From Buddleja alternifolia (lineage: Eukaryota > Streptophyta > Magnoliopsida > Lamiales > Scrophulariaceae), in contig CM033391.1 in the NCBI GenBank assembly GCA_019426215.1, positions 4,824,708 through 4,888,707 of the forward strand: a stretch of DNA of 64,000 nt, read 5' to 3'. The notes under the pieces are model-generated. The model had not been told where the DNA came from and did not search any database. It saw only the letters and a program-made list of their open reading frames with translations. The position numbers and the translations under genes were made by a program. This document shows, piece after piece, positions 12,839 through 25,004 of the stretch (positions are counted from its first letter, which is position 1; the number at the start of each line of letters is the position of its first letter).

Positions 12839-14059
12839 GAAGCAGCTGTAAGTTTTGCCGAATAAATCGAACTCAATTGAACTGTATATTAGGCGTTCTA
12901 ATTATATAAATGTAAAATGATGAGCTTTATGTAAATGTAATCTACAAGCTTTATATAGATAAATCCAACTCTAAAGGAATACGTGTCTTACCTTATCAGC
13001 ATTAAGATTTAATTTATCGTGGTACCTAAATGTGAAAGTGGTAAGCAAGGATCGAACCTTGATAACAATTGTTAAAATTTATTTGATCCTTTAGGGTTCC
13101 CCCACTAAAAAGAGTGATTGAGAATCTCGAGAACCTAAACAAAAATGCAGAAGTGAGCGTACCCCAAGGCTCTCCTCTCTCCCCCCTTTTTAACTAACCA
13201 CCAACCCCATTTTCACCTTGAATTGGTCGTCCACCACGCGCGGGTTCAATCCCAATCGTTCGCCCATCAATAAATGGCACTGATACAACTTCCTTCTCAC
13301 AAAGAAGCAGTCTCACCCTGTATAGGTATAGGTCCTGAGAACTTTCGAGATGGCATGAACGTTCTTGGAAAAAGAAAAAGTATGGAGGTTGTGCCAGAAT
13401 AGAGAGAGATTTGGTAGGAAAGTGGAAGAGACCTTTTTGTATATGATAATCAAAGGGAGTGGGAAAGCTGCTGTAATTCTTTGGAAAGGCCCGGTTCTCT
13501 TTGTCTTCGAGCTTTCATTCCTCAATTCACTAATTCGTTCGTTTAACATAACAAACAAGTTTTAACATAATTTTATTGTTCGACAAAGTTTAAAACTTCG
13601 ATCGAGCTCGACTCAATTACAAAAATTATACAACATATTAAAATGTGCAAAATGTGTGTCTGACATTATGCAAATGGCCCTCCAATACCTGCCCAAAATT
13701 ACTATTTAAATAAAAAACCAAATTGCAAGTTTGAAACCTTCATACTTTAAAATCAGCTTCCAACTTGATGAGTTCAGGGTCAAATATAGTTGTGCACTTA
13801 GGAGTAGCTTGTGTGGGCATCTGGTGATATATTGGCCCGAAAATGGATATTTGGGGCAAAGTGCTATCTAGATTGAATTAAAAGGGGGCATGATCTCTTC
13901 TTCTTTTTTTAAGGGGGAAAAGTGCTAAAATCAAAATTTTCAAGGGGGTGATGTGTTTTTTGCCCACAAAAATATTAGTACCTTTTTAGCATGTTTGTGT
14001 TTATAATCACGAGTCTAAGTATCTTTAATCATTTCTCACTAACATTGTTTTCCACCTTA
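12839..14059. other. Intergenic DNA
   Basis: No recognisable gene. Short frames on both strands at 13313-13565 overlap each other and lack domains. GATCGAACC at about 13050 and GGTTCAATCCC near 13240 look like tRNA-type promoter boxes, but no full SINE could be drawn. Bases from 13980 belong to a dispersed TTTTAGCATGT repeat seen again at about 15462 and 15645. Confidence 0.35.
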
Positions 14060-14067
14060 CTTGTATT

Positions 14068-14929
14068 TAGAGGTGGGCATTCGGTTCGGGTTATTCGGAC
14101 CCCGAACTGACTCGGTCGGGTTCGGCTTATTCGGGTAAAAATCGGGTTCGGTATAAACCCGAACCCGAACTACAGAAATCGGTTCGGTGTCGGGTTGGAG
14201 TTTTTATTTTTTCGGGGAATTCGGGGCACGATTAACCCGAATTAGAATTAAAAAAAAAAAAAAAAATTTTTTTTTTTGTCTTAAGAGTTAAAAGTCAGTA
14301 AGGGTTTCTCATGTCTCCTCTCCTCTCACGCCTCTCTCCCTCAAGTCTCAATTGTCAACACCTCACTCACCTAGTCACCTCTCTGCCTCACCAGTCCATT
14401 CACCACCGCAGTCCGCAGTCCGCAGCCACCAGTCACCACCGAGTCGCCGACCACCGCCGCACACTGTCTCACCGAAGCCGAAGGTTTGTCCTAATTTTTG
14501 TTAATCTTTCAATTTTCCCCAATCTGATTTGATGAAGTTGTTGTGAAAATCTTGGTAAACTCTCTAATTGCTATGAATTATAATATTAGTTTGGTCAAGA
14601 TGCATGAGAGATGGTTTACAATTAAAACCGAACCAGAAATTTAGCAAACAAAAATAAAATAAAAATTATAGGGAGGCATAAACAGAGGCAAAATGCCTCT
14701 GTTTTTCAGCCATTTGGGCCTCTAAAAATAGGGGCTACTTTTAGAGGCCCAAACATTTGGTTCCAAACAATTTGAATTTTGAACCCATATAATTATGTTC
14801 GGACCCCCGAACCCGATTAACCCGAACCCGAATAAACCGATTAATTCGGTTCAGTTTCGGGTAGCACAATTTCCAAACCCGAACCCGATTACCCCGAACC
14901 CGACAACCCGAACCGAACGCCCACCCCTA
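14068..14929. mobile_element. Non-autonomous hAT element (CGGGTTCGGG-rich ends)
   Basis: Terminal inverted repeats TAGAGGTGGGC and GCCCACCCCTA are flanked by the 8-base duplication CTTGTATT (14060-14067 and 14930-14937). The subterminal parts are dense in CGGGTTCGGGTT and its complement. The 73-codon frame at 14311-14532 lies inside, is Ser/His/Pro-rich without a domain, and is probably captured or leader-like DNA. No transposase is encoded. Confidence 0.85.
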
Positions 14930-14937
14930 CTTGTATT

Positions 14938-17650
14938 CATGCAAATAGATTTGTTTCTTTTGTCCTATTATTCTTTGTAATCATGTAGAATACATATATG
15001 TTTTCATACTTTTATATGCAGTAGCATAAAATATATATTTTTAATATGATATTAAAAAGGGGGAAAAAGTAAACTTTAGATTACATTAGTATACTTGTGT
15101 CTATAAATGAATCTTTTTATAATAAATGCAAAGCAAATTGTATTCTCATTCAAGTTATTGGTTTTAACTGTTGTACAATTTTACAACTATTATTCATTCT
15201 AATACTTTAAGCACATGTGAACTTTTGGCTATATATATACACACACATAATGGTAACCCTATTTGAGAGTTGTAGTCTAAACTTATGTATTCTCATATAT
15301 ATTGGTAGAAAAATTGACTAAATAATATAAGTATTTTTCAGAATATAAGTCTACTTCTTTTGCATAAACTATAATAATTTGTGTGTCATATATTTTTAAT
15401 TTTAAGAATAATATTTTGATCTATTAAAATGTAAGATAAAGTTTTAAAAATAATATTATTCTTTTAGCATGTACATAGATATGATAACTAATATACGTAT
15501 TCTTCCTATTAATTATCAATAATATTTTTTTTCTTCTGTGAGACCAGCTTATTATCATTATTATTATTAAATCAATCACTATTTTTAAGAAGTATTTAAG
15601 CACATGCAATATTTTTATATTTTTAAAAATAGCATTATTCTTTTAGCATGTTCATATATATACAATAATTGGTCTACGTATCTTTCCTATTTTATATCAC
15701 TAATAATTGTTTTCTTTGTGAGATCCACACAAACTAATTTATTTCTTTTCTCCTATCAATATTTCTAATAATGTTGAGAATGTAATATTTTCCCCCATAT
15801 TTGAATATGTAGTAACATATAGAGTATATTCTTTATTATGTGACCTTAAAGAAAAAGTAATTGTATAATTCATATTACTTAAGAATAATTGTGCATATTC
15901 TTTTCCAAATTAGTTATATGTACACCACATTCTCACTAAATTTACTTATATAATTTTATTTTCAAGCATATTTTTTACATTTGTTCTTCATCCTAATAAA
16001 TGCAAGTACGTGTGAAGGTCTACATACATGATGATAATTCATTTATGCAATCATGTTATAATTTTAACTTGTTTGTCCTTATATACATTCATAATAAAAA
16101 AATAAAGAAAGCTTTATGTAAGAAAATAATTCCTCAATATTTTCATAATATAGATCTATTTATTTAATGTCAAACTAAATACTCCATATGCCTCACAGTT
16201 ATTATTTCTTCTCCTTCGAATGTGCCAAAAGAAAATTTCACTTCTTAAAATGATTCTTTATATTCAAAGTTACTAACCTAATACTAATAACAAGTAATCA
16301 CCACTACAAAATACTTTTAGGTTGTAACAATTTAGGATTATCAAAATAATAATCAATTCTTTTTCTTAAGATAGAGATAAGAACATTCGAGATAACCTCT
16401 CGTCTAATGTCTCACATGAAAAATTGGAAAAATCATTTAATATGATCGCAACCCTTTAAAAGATGGGATAAGTCTTTGATAACTCGATGGACAAATTCCG
16501 ATCTAAGGGGAGATCTTAGATGCATATAAAGAATTGTACTTTGTTGAAACTTAATCAATTATCTAGCCGTTTTATTGTATTATTATATGTACACGACTGG
16601 ATAATTAATTTGACATAGTGTTTTCATTTCTTAGGAGCTAAGCATTGAGTTGTCCTAAATAAGTTAGATTCTTTAGATTTAACTTTTGTTTGTGCACGGT
16701 GATTGAAAATATAATTGGTTTGGCACAAAGATTTTGAATCTAGTAAATTTTGTGGGAATAGTTACATAACGAATTCTTTATCGATTATTTATAAGATGTT
16801 GACCGTTGTAAACAAAGTAGCAATCTAGTTATTTTCTTTACTTTATATTAAATGGTGTCCTATATCTATTTGGTTTCTTTTTCCTTAAATGGTGTCCTAT
16901 AACTATTCGGTTTATTTTTTTCTTTTATTAATAACTAATTAGTTAGTCCCTCACTACTAAAAGAGTTTTATATGTAAGTAAGGGTGTGAAAGTCTTTTCA
17001 CTATGGAACAAATACATGAATTATTCATACATTTATATAGATATATATATATAGATATAGATATAGATATAGATATAGATAGATGTTAGGTTAGATATTT
17101 TTGCGTGAAGTCGCCGCATATTTGGCTGCTTATCAATTATTTTCCCATTTTCATGAAGATATCTACCAGTATCATTTTTGTCACTAATTTTTTGAGGAAA
17201 GATTTTTTCAGCCGGGAGAAATGGTGGGATCAAAAAGGAATAGGATAAAACTAAGGGATTTAGTAGCTTTATTTTTAGTAGAATATTTGAATAATAATTT
17301 AATGATTGTGTTTCCATATTTAGTTTCCTTAGATCAAGTTATTTCCTTTGTCATGATTTGTAGAGTCTATAAGTGTTGAGGCTCAATGATCACTTAACTC
17401 ACCTTTGAATGAATTGAAATTGAATATTCTTGTAACCAAAATAAATAAAATTGAATATTCTTAGTTTATTCCAGATTGTTAGCTTAAGTTAGAATAATCT
17501 TTAGTTTTCTTTAATTTTCTTATCTTTTGGTTACTTTTTTTACCTCATTTTGTTTACTACCTTAAATAATTGATAATGTTAGGCGAAGAAGTTACTTTTG
17601 GTAATCAATTTTCAAATACTAAGTTCTACATCACTTTGTTTACTACCTTA
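14938..17650. other. AT-rich intergenic DNA with local repeats
   Basis: No gene is seen. A unit beginning TATTCTTTTAGCATGT occurs at about 15456 and again near 15640, roughly 184 bases apart, and a third relative flanks the hAT element at 13985-14060 and 14930. A GATATA/TATA microsatellite lies at 17036-17085. Bases 16925-17040 match 750-860 in inverted orientation. Confidence 0.5.
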
Positions 17651-17980
17651 AAGATCCGACCTTCAACAAAAGTCAAAACCTATTTGCATTTGAATAGTTT
17701 GTACTTTGATTTGGACCATTTTGAAACTTGATTCGGTGAATCTGTTATAATTGACAAGTTAATAATTAAGTTTAAAAGAGAAGATAATACCTGGTATCAA
17801 AAGATTTGCTAAAATCTAGTAACAATTAATAATTGATTAAGGTACATTAGTAACCAAAAAAATTAATAATTGATTGAGGTGTATTTCTATGAGATGCATG
17901 TGAGAGAAGTTTTTCATGCTTGATCATTTTGCCAGCCATCTCTGTCAACGTATATCCAATACATTTATCAAAATGAAAAT
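17651..17980 (+). repeat. Duplicate of terpene-synthase upstream sequence (copy 2, linked to the gene)
   Basis: The first 75 bases match 5430-5490 and the next 255 match 12575-12838. Here the two blocks are continuous, while upstream they are separated by about 7 kb that includes the LINE. This copy is the one attached to an intact gene. Confidence 0.85.
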
Positions 17981-18048
17981 AATTGTGCCTGAAAACTTCG
18001 GTAAAAATGTTGACTAACGGAGTTGACCGTTAAATATTGGACGGAATC

Positions 18049-18519
18049 CTAACTCTAAGCTACAAGTAATATCACCATCACCAACTTAATAGGGATAAAT
18101 GCAAAAAAAAAAAAGTGTGTTATGACTTTTTTCCTAAAAACTCCTTGTGATCACGAAATAGCCTAATCACCCCTTTGTTCTTAAAGAAGTCTGCAAAAAG
18201 CCATTTTTTGTTAAAAAGATAGAAAGAAATATGTATTTTTTGGGTGAAATAAAACTATTCTACCTTCTATATTGTTTGGAGAGTGCATAAATGACAAATA
18301 AGCATGTAAATAAAGGCGAAAAACATGAAAAACACGCTCCTTTTTTACAAAAAGTGATTTTTTACAGACTTATTTAAGAACACAGAGGGTAATTAGATTA
18401 TTTCGTAATCACAAAGGGTTTTTAGCAAATAAGTCATGACACTTTTTTTTTTGTTTTTTTTTTTTGCATTTATCCCTATTAAGTTGGTGATGGTGATATT
18501 ACTTGTAGCTTAGAGTTAG
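18049..18519. mobile_element. Hairpin MITE in the terpene synthase promoter
   Basis: The first 50-60 bases (CTAACTCTAAGCTACAAG ... AATAGGGATAAATGC) are the near-perfect reverse complement of the last 60. Further in, AATAGCCTAATCACCCC faces GGTAATTAGATTATTTC, so pairing continues with mismatches to about 190 bases per arm. The inner part resembles the MITE at 40649-41016. The right end lies only about 20 bases before the TATA box of the terpene synthase. No clear target duplication was identified. Confidence 0.8.
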
Positions 18520-18539
18520 TGATGACATTTCTCTTTCTC

Positions 18540-18547
18540 TATATATA
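18540..18547 (+). promoter_or_regulatory. Probable TATA box of the terpene synthase
   Basis: TATATATA lies 53 bases before the start codon, directly after the MITE. A start site about 30 bases downstream would give a 25-30-base leader. Position-based inference. Confidence 0.55.
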
Positions 18548-18599
18548 CTTTATTGGTTCTCCAATATTTTTATTTACATTCTAATTAATTCAGAAGAAA

Positions 18600-21500
18600 A
18601 TGGCCAGTGAGAATCCATCAATAAAAAATGATGGTTTTGTGAGTGCTCGACGATCTGTAACTTTTCATCCTAGCATTTGGGGAGATCATTTCCTATCATA
18701 TACTTCACATCTCACTGTATGATTAATCTTTTGCTATTAATGAGTTAATTTCAGTTTCTCTTGTTCTTTTTCTTCACTAATTTTGCAATATTCACAATAT
18801 AAATATTTTTGAGCAGCAAATCCACGGGCATGAACAAGAAGAACTTGAAAAGCAGAAAGAAGAGGTGAGGAAGCAGCTGCAGACAGACGATGATTCAATG
18901 AAAAAACTGGAACTGATTGATGCTATTCAACGCCTTGGAGTGGCTTACCATTTTACACAAGAAATTGAAAAATCCTTGAAATACATACATGATACTTACA
19001 ATGATTACAATGATCTCCATACGGTTGCTCTCCTTTTTCGATTACTTAGGCAACAAGGCCACAACATCATCTCTTCTGGTAATTAACTTTTTTATATATA
19101 AATAATTTGTTAGAGTTTCTTACACCATCGCATGCATGCATGCTTGTTCTATTTAAGATTTTTGGCACCCGACTACCAAACCACGTTAAAATTCTCGTGT
19201 TTTTCATCTTCATGTTTCGGCTTAGATTTATTGTTTCTTGTTTATTCTTCGTGCTCTGATGACTACCATCCCTAACAAGGGCGTCCAGTATGTGAGGCGG
19301 CAGGTGCATGCCACATCATATTGGCGCCGTCTGTGGGAACGAGGCTATGTGCCCTACCCAAGCCCCTCGTCTGAGGGGCTTATAACTACTTCCTACATCG
19401 GATGGGGATGAGGGTATTGAGAGGCTTATAAGTCTCAATCTCCCCTCTCCCTAGGGAGACGCCTTTTAAGGACAACCCCGTGAACAGGGACGGATCCAGG
19501 AATTACTAGTGGGGAGTAAATTTTTTGACAACGTTAGAGTATAATTTATTTATTTTTTGATTTTTATAGATAATAAACTAAAAGAAAATTGACTTTCAAT
19601 AAAATTTATAGTATTTTTAAAAATATATAGACAATTCTTTAAAAATTATTGAATTGGTACTAGAAGTTCTCTTTTTTATATATATAATTGTACTAGACGT
19701 TCTTTAAGTATCTATTTATCGTATGGTTGAATAAGCAAATAGGCATAAATACATATGAAGCTCTAATTTTGAACCTAATATTGCTCATATGAATACTCAT
19801 TGTATTTATTTGAACTTAATTTTAAACCCATCATACCATCAAATCGTCAACCTGTCATTTGCGATGGCGGCATCTAGATTGGGGCAGTCTAGCAGTTTGG
19901 TTAAACACCCTTAGCAATGAGCTTCAAAAAATTTATCACAATGTATTTTCCACCATGCTTATTTCAATCTTTGGTTTGAGACAGATGTGTTCAATGAATT
20001 CAAGGACCGTGATGGAAAATTTAAGGAATCATTGATTAACAATGTACAAGGAATGATAAGCTTGTACGAGGCAGCACATTTTGGTGTAAATGGTGAGGAA
20101 ATACTAGATGAAGCATTAGAGTTTTCTTCCACTCACCTTCAATCCATGGTCGTCCATGTAAGCGATTCTCTTGCAACACAAATTAATGAAGCTCTCAAGA
20201 TGCCAATTCATAAAAGTTTGACCAGATTGGATGCCAAAATATTCATGTCTATGTACCAAAAGGACGAATCACATAATGAAACATTGCTAAATTTTGCAAA
20301 ATTGGACTTCAATCACTTGCAAAAGATGCATCGGGAAGAATTATCCGAAATTACAAGGTATACCTATATATCACACGTTTTATGAATCCTCACTTTCACA
20401 TTTCAATTTTTGGTGTAATTACAGTAAATTGTTTGCTATTATGTATGTCTATATAGGTGGTGGAAGGGGCTGGATTTTGAGAACAAATTGGCTTTCGCGA
20501 GAAATAGAGTTGCGGAAAGCTACTTTTGGGCATTGGCTATACACTTTGAGCCCCAATACCACCTTGCAAGAAGATTACTAACTAAAGTAATTGTGATGAT
20601 TTCTATTATTGATGATATTTATGACGTTTATGGAACCATAGACGATCTTCAACTTTTCACAAACGCTGTCGAACGGTACCATCCAAGTCTTTCTAATTTC
20701 ACGACATGAAGTTAGCAAGTCTCATTTATTAGTAAGTACATCACAAGAGATTCTTGGATGGCAGGTGGGGGTCAAGTGCCATAGAGACGTTACCACCGTA
20801 CATGAAGCTTTGTTACCAAGCTCTTTTAGATGTTTATGCTGAAATGGAAGATGAAATGAAAACTTTAGGAACATCTTACTGTATGTATTATGCACAAGAA
20901 GAGGTATATATAGTTGGCACAACTAATTATATTAAGTGCTATAAAATATGTGTTCATTTCATACGATAACCTATTTTTTCCCCACATTGTGCAGATGAAA
21001 AAATTGGTAAAGGCATACTTTCAAGAGGCAAAATGGTTGTATAATAACTATATTCCGACAATGGAAGAATATATGATGGTGGGACTTGTATCCTCAACTT
21101 ATATGGTGTTTCCCACAATTTCTTTGGTTGGCATGGGAAGTTTGGCAACAAAGGAAACCTTTGAATGGATTTCAAATGAACCATTAATTATACGAGCGTT
21201 ATCAGCTATCGGTAGACTAATGAATGACCTGGTTGGATACGGGGTACATAAGAAATATAAGTTTCGCACAAATATACGAGTGAATTACACTTGCAACTAT
21301 ATTACAATATATAAGTTGTCGATTTTAAATGTGTCTCTTTTTCTTTTTGGATGCAGTTTGAAACAAAATCGTCAGCGGTGGAATGTTATATGAAACAAAA
21401 TGGCGCTTCAAAGGAGGAGGCATTTGGTGAAATTCAGAAGACAATTAAAAAAGCATGGAAGGATATAAATCAAGAATTCCTTCATCCAACAACTATGCCA

Positions 21501-21638
21501 ATCCCTGTACTTCTACGAATTATCAACAATGCAAGAATGACTGATCTTGTGTATACATATGAAGATGAGTATACCAATAGCCAAAAACGGATGAAAGAAT
21601 ACATAAAAACCTTGCTCATCGAGCCCGTCATAATTTAA
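18600..21638 (+). CDS. Sesquiterpene synthase-like terpene synthase (TPS-a type), seven exons, intact
   Basis: The exons I read are 18600-18716, 18817-19078, 19985-20357, 20457-20675, 20765-20903, 20995-21243 and 21357-21638. All introns are GT...AG, and joining them gives 546 aa without a stop. Motifs in order are [11 protein letters not shown] (an RRx8W box, residues 17-27), RxR (R266, R268), DDIYD (303-307), and the second metal site N447-D448...G451...E455. The final Glu of that site is supplied by exon 7, since reading on without splicing gives His. The seven-exon structure, length and lack of a plastid transit peptide fit cytosolic TPS-a enzymes, which ionise farnesyl diphosphate with Mg2+ to make sesquiterpenes. 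The product cannot be predicted. After the second metal site about four residues seem to be missing relative to typical members ([13 protein letters not shown]). Intron 2 (906 nt) holds transposon remnants. Confidence 0.92.
19300..19560 (+). mobile_element. Retroelement and hAT-like scraps inside intron 2 of the terpene synthase
   Basis: TTGGCGCCGTCTGTGGGAA at 19320 looks like a gypsy-type primer-binding site just after an LTR end, and the C/T-rich DNA to about 19480 looks LTR-like. At 19489, CAGGGACGGATCCAGGAA resembles the terminal repeat of the hAT element at 58683. Both pieces are fragments. They enlarge this intron to 906 nt while the other introns are 89-113 nt. Confidence 0.45.
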
Positions 21639-22560
21639 TGGATTTAGAAGGTGTTTGGCTATGTTTATTTCAAGAGCTTATAAGCTCTTACGTCTTATAT
21701 TACGAATAAAATCTTGACTGTTTGGCTATACTAATATCTACGAGTCAATAAATATTGTGTGGTTTGGTAAAATAAGTGTTTCTAAGTTCTTTTTGTTGTA
21801 ACAAAAAGAACATCTTATTATTAATTTCTCATGAGTTGAGCTACTTCTTACCGTATTTTTCGTATAAATTTGAACAATTGTTCTTGTTTTTTTTTTTCTA
21901 ATAAACAAAACTTGTATACTTGGTTTACTCACATGGTTATAATTAATATGAATATATATAATTCATACTTCATGTACACTGAAAAAGCCAAAATTTCATT
22001 CAGTCCGTAAGTTGGAAGTATTGATAAAACAGGTCTATTATCTTTTCCAAAAACACATTAATCCTATATCAACTTAAAAGTCCAATTTTAATCCTAAATC
22101 CACGCGCTGGCCATCCCCCTTATTAGACCGAAAACTGTCACATCCATGTCTTAGCCACTCGCGTCTACATTTGTCACGCATTTATACATATTAATACAAA
22201 GCACATGCGTTGCTGGTGAATTTCCGATTCTTCTAATAAATGTTGTTAAACTAATTTTAAGAATATAATAATATACAATTGTAATAATAAAAATAAGCGG
22301 ACTTTTTTTCCACATTGTAGATATAAATGTAGGAATTCCAAAATAATCCTATAAAAAATATCAGAAATCAACAAAAATTAAGAGAACTGAATAGAACAGA
22401 TATGTACTCTTGTTATTTCTACAGGATTTTTCTCCAATAAAAAAATGATTAAAGCAAGAATCCTATAGAACTATTTGTTTCTGCAATCAAATGTAAAGGA
22501 AAAAGATACAACACCCACCACTCAAAAGGCAATGTAAAAGGCACACTAATAATTCATAGA
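21639..22560. other. Terpene synthase 3' flank
   Basis: A canonical AATAAA lies at 21705-21710, 67 bases after the stop codon, and may direct polyadenylation. An exact 18-base palindrome, AAGAGCTTATAAGCTCTT, lies at 21672-21689 between two copies of GTTTGGCTAT, which suggests a small MITE remnant. The rest is AT-rich with no gene. Confidence 0.45.
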
Positions 22561-23830
22561 ATTGACGAACACATACTCATCACGCCTTGGAAAGGATCCA
22601 GCACTCAATGTTGATGAAAATATATATACTATTAGTTCACCGAGTGATGGAATATGTTTTACCTTGTAATTATAGTGGGGAGATCAACAGATTAACTTAG
22701 CACGAAGTGATGTAGTGGGATTTAATATGACTTTAAATGAATTCTAGTATATGTTATTAATATCATATAATATGGATTAATTTCTTTGATTTTTCATAAA
22801 ATTGCTGAAGGTGGGGTCATGGGAATACATAGGCAGAATTTATAATCATCACATGGACTTTTGGAGTAGCCAAAGTAATTGTAACAACCTTGTATTATCT
22901 TTAATTTGCTATTCATTATTTAGGAGTTACTATAATGATTCAAATGTATTGATTAAATAAATTAATATCTGAGCAACTGAGAAGACATAGTTGGAGTAGT
23001 ACTACTTATTTTTAATTATAATTAGTGAGGGCATAGAAGTAAAATCACGATTGGAAGAAACAACTCCATTACTCACATTTTTAGTATAAACTATCAAAAA
23101 GCACGTGAAAATATGTCATCTTTTTTAATTATGAGAGACATTAATTTAAAAAATACATCTGAAAATTGTTTCTAATTATAGTCAAGAAATTTAAATAATT
23201 AAATAATTACTTAATAATAAAACAAATCTTTTAAAGGCCAAATTTTACTGGTAGTCCTTTAAATATTACTTTTATCCAACTTTCACCCCTCAAGCCTAAG
23301 ATGCACCTTTGTCGGTTCCTCAGTTCTTAAAACCGTCTCACTTAGTTACTAAGCTCACAAGTCCGTTAGAAACTGGCCTGGTGGAAAATGGTTTTTAATT
23401 TTTTTCTTATTTTACTCTTACATGTAGGAATATTTCATGTAAATGAACATTAAAGTCTTGTTGGGCAGACCTACTCACAATGAATTCACACACAATCTTT
23501 ATATAATTGGATCTATCTTTGTGTAAAATGATTTGTAATCTCTCTTTTAAAGAAATTCACTTCCACTGTTTTCTTAAATGAAAAGCTAATAGGTAAAAAT
23601 CAATATAGATCATATTGAAAACAAACAATAATTAACTGAAATTGTTATATAGAAATTATGTTTTTCTTCATTCCTCAAACAGAATTCCAAGAGATGCAAG
23701 ATTGAAATTTCAGCATCAATAACATGCAAGTCCTATGAAATTGAGAATTTAGTAGACAATATTTTATATCAATGGAATTCATGTATTTATATATGAACTT
23801 CAATCTCATTATCCAAGGCAATTGAAAAGG
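22561..23830. other. AT-rich intergenic DNA, repeat scraps
   Basis: No gene seen. A segment at 23030-23085 (AATCACGATTGGAAGAAAC ... CACATTTTTAGTA) recurs in altered form at 24410-24450. TGGTAGTCCTTTAAATA at about 23250 resembles the end of a foldback element. Confidence 0.35.
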
Positions 23831-23837
23831 TTACGAG

Positions 23838-24256
23838 AAAGATACCATTTTTTTAATACTATCAGTTATGCTCGCCAAACTCCCTTCAAGGACTTGGAGA
23901 GTTTTTATTTTCTATTAAGTTTATTTTCAATTATTTAAAAGTTATTTAATCTTTTTACAAAGAAACACAATGAAAGATACGTTGAATTGCAAAACAATGA
24001 AACAATGACCCTTTGATGACCTTGCATGAAAGGTCAAAAGTTGATATGAGAAAGATACTATTTCTTTAATACTATCAGTTATACTCGCCAAACTCCCATT
24101 GAGTACTTGGAGAATTTTTATTTTCTATTAAGTTTTATTTTCAATTATTTAAAAGTTATTTAGTCTTTTCACAAAGAAACACAATGAAAGATGTGTTGAA
24201 TTGCAAAATAATGAAACAATGACCTTTGATGACCTTGCAAGAAATGTCAAAAGTTG
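23838..24256 (+). repeat. Direct tandem duplication of about 210 bases
   Basis: GAGAAAGATAC ... ATACTATCAGTTAT ... GATGACCTTGCA ... AAAAGTTGAT occurs at 23838-24047 and again at about 24049-24256, back to back, with perhaps a dozen differences. Noncoding. Confidence 0.85.
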
Positions 24257-24505
24257 ATTGATTTGTGTATGAGTCCAAAAGTTGCTGATTTTTGTATATT
24301 ATTAATATTAATTAGAACTAAATGTTTGGATTAGTGAGACTAAATGTTAGGGTTAATTGCACATTTATTGCATTCATGTTTTATTAAGGGCTGAATGGTC
24401 TTTTTTACAATTGGAAGAAACATTTCCAAAATTCACATTTTTATAGTAGTATGGTTATAGTATATAGAATAGATATAGATATATAGATTTAATATAGTAT
24501 TTTTT

Positions 24506-24690
24506 TCGGTTGCCTACCACAGTATCCCGAGCATTGTCAGACTAATCTGTTGGTCGACCCGGATCGCACACCTGGCCTGATGGGTGAGTCTCCCAACGGG
24601 GATAACTGCGTACACAAGGAATCGAACCTGAGACCTTTTTTAAACGAAATCGAACTGCTTACCAGTCGGACCAATCCCCGTTGGTATTTA
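24506..24690 (-). mobile_element. tRNA-derived SINE
   Basis: Read on the minus strand, an A-box-like GGTCCGACTGGTAAGCAG is followed about 40 bases later by a B box, GGTTCGATTCC. The body then has GTTGGGAGACTCACCCATC. These are the internal RNA polymerase III promoter boxes of plant SINEs. The sequence ends in an interrupted A-rich stretch on that strand. Target duplications were not confirmed. Confidence 0.7.
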
Positions 24691-25004
24691 ATATAGTATA
24701 GATTAATACAAACTATCACATGGTTGATTATCTGATCAATCTGCTTTACTTATTTTAGTTGCTTTTGTATTTACATATGTAAGAGCACCATGAAGTTAAG
24801 GGAACGGTCGAGAAAAATAGGGCTTAAAGCGGAGAGAATGAGGAAGGAGGAAAAAATAATACTAATTTCGCACAATTGATAAGGATTTTTCAAGAAAATA
24901 CTAATCAGATCAGCGAAAATAAAGAATAGAACACAAGCAATCAACCGTAAAGCGCCCATGGCCTAATGGAGGGTAATTTTTCACCACACAAACACTTGTG
25001 GTGG

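Noticed and set aside
18100..18115. Poly(A) run as the tail of a retrogene
   Set aside because: It is paired with a poly(T) run at 18445-18465 as part of the inverted repeat of the MITE.
20488..20709. Apparent stop in the terpene synthase after AVERYHPS
   Set aside because: The stop lies in intron 4. A GT donor at 20676 and an AG acceptor before 20765 restore ERWGSSAIE, so the gene is not broken.
21223..21280. Loss of the third metal-binding residue in the terpene synthase
   Set aside because: Reading through gives His, but splicing at 21243 to 21357 restores Glu455.
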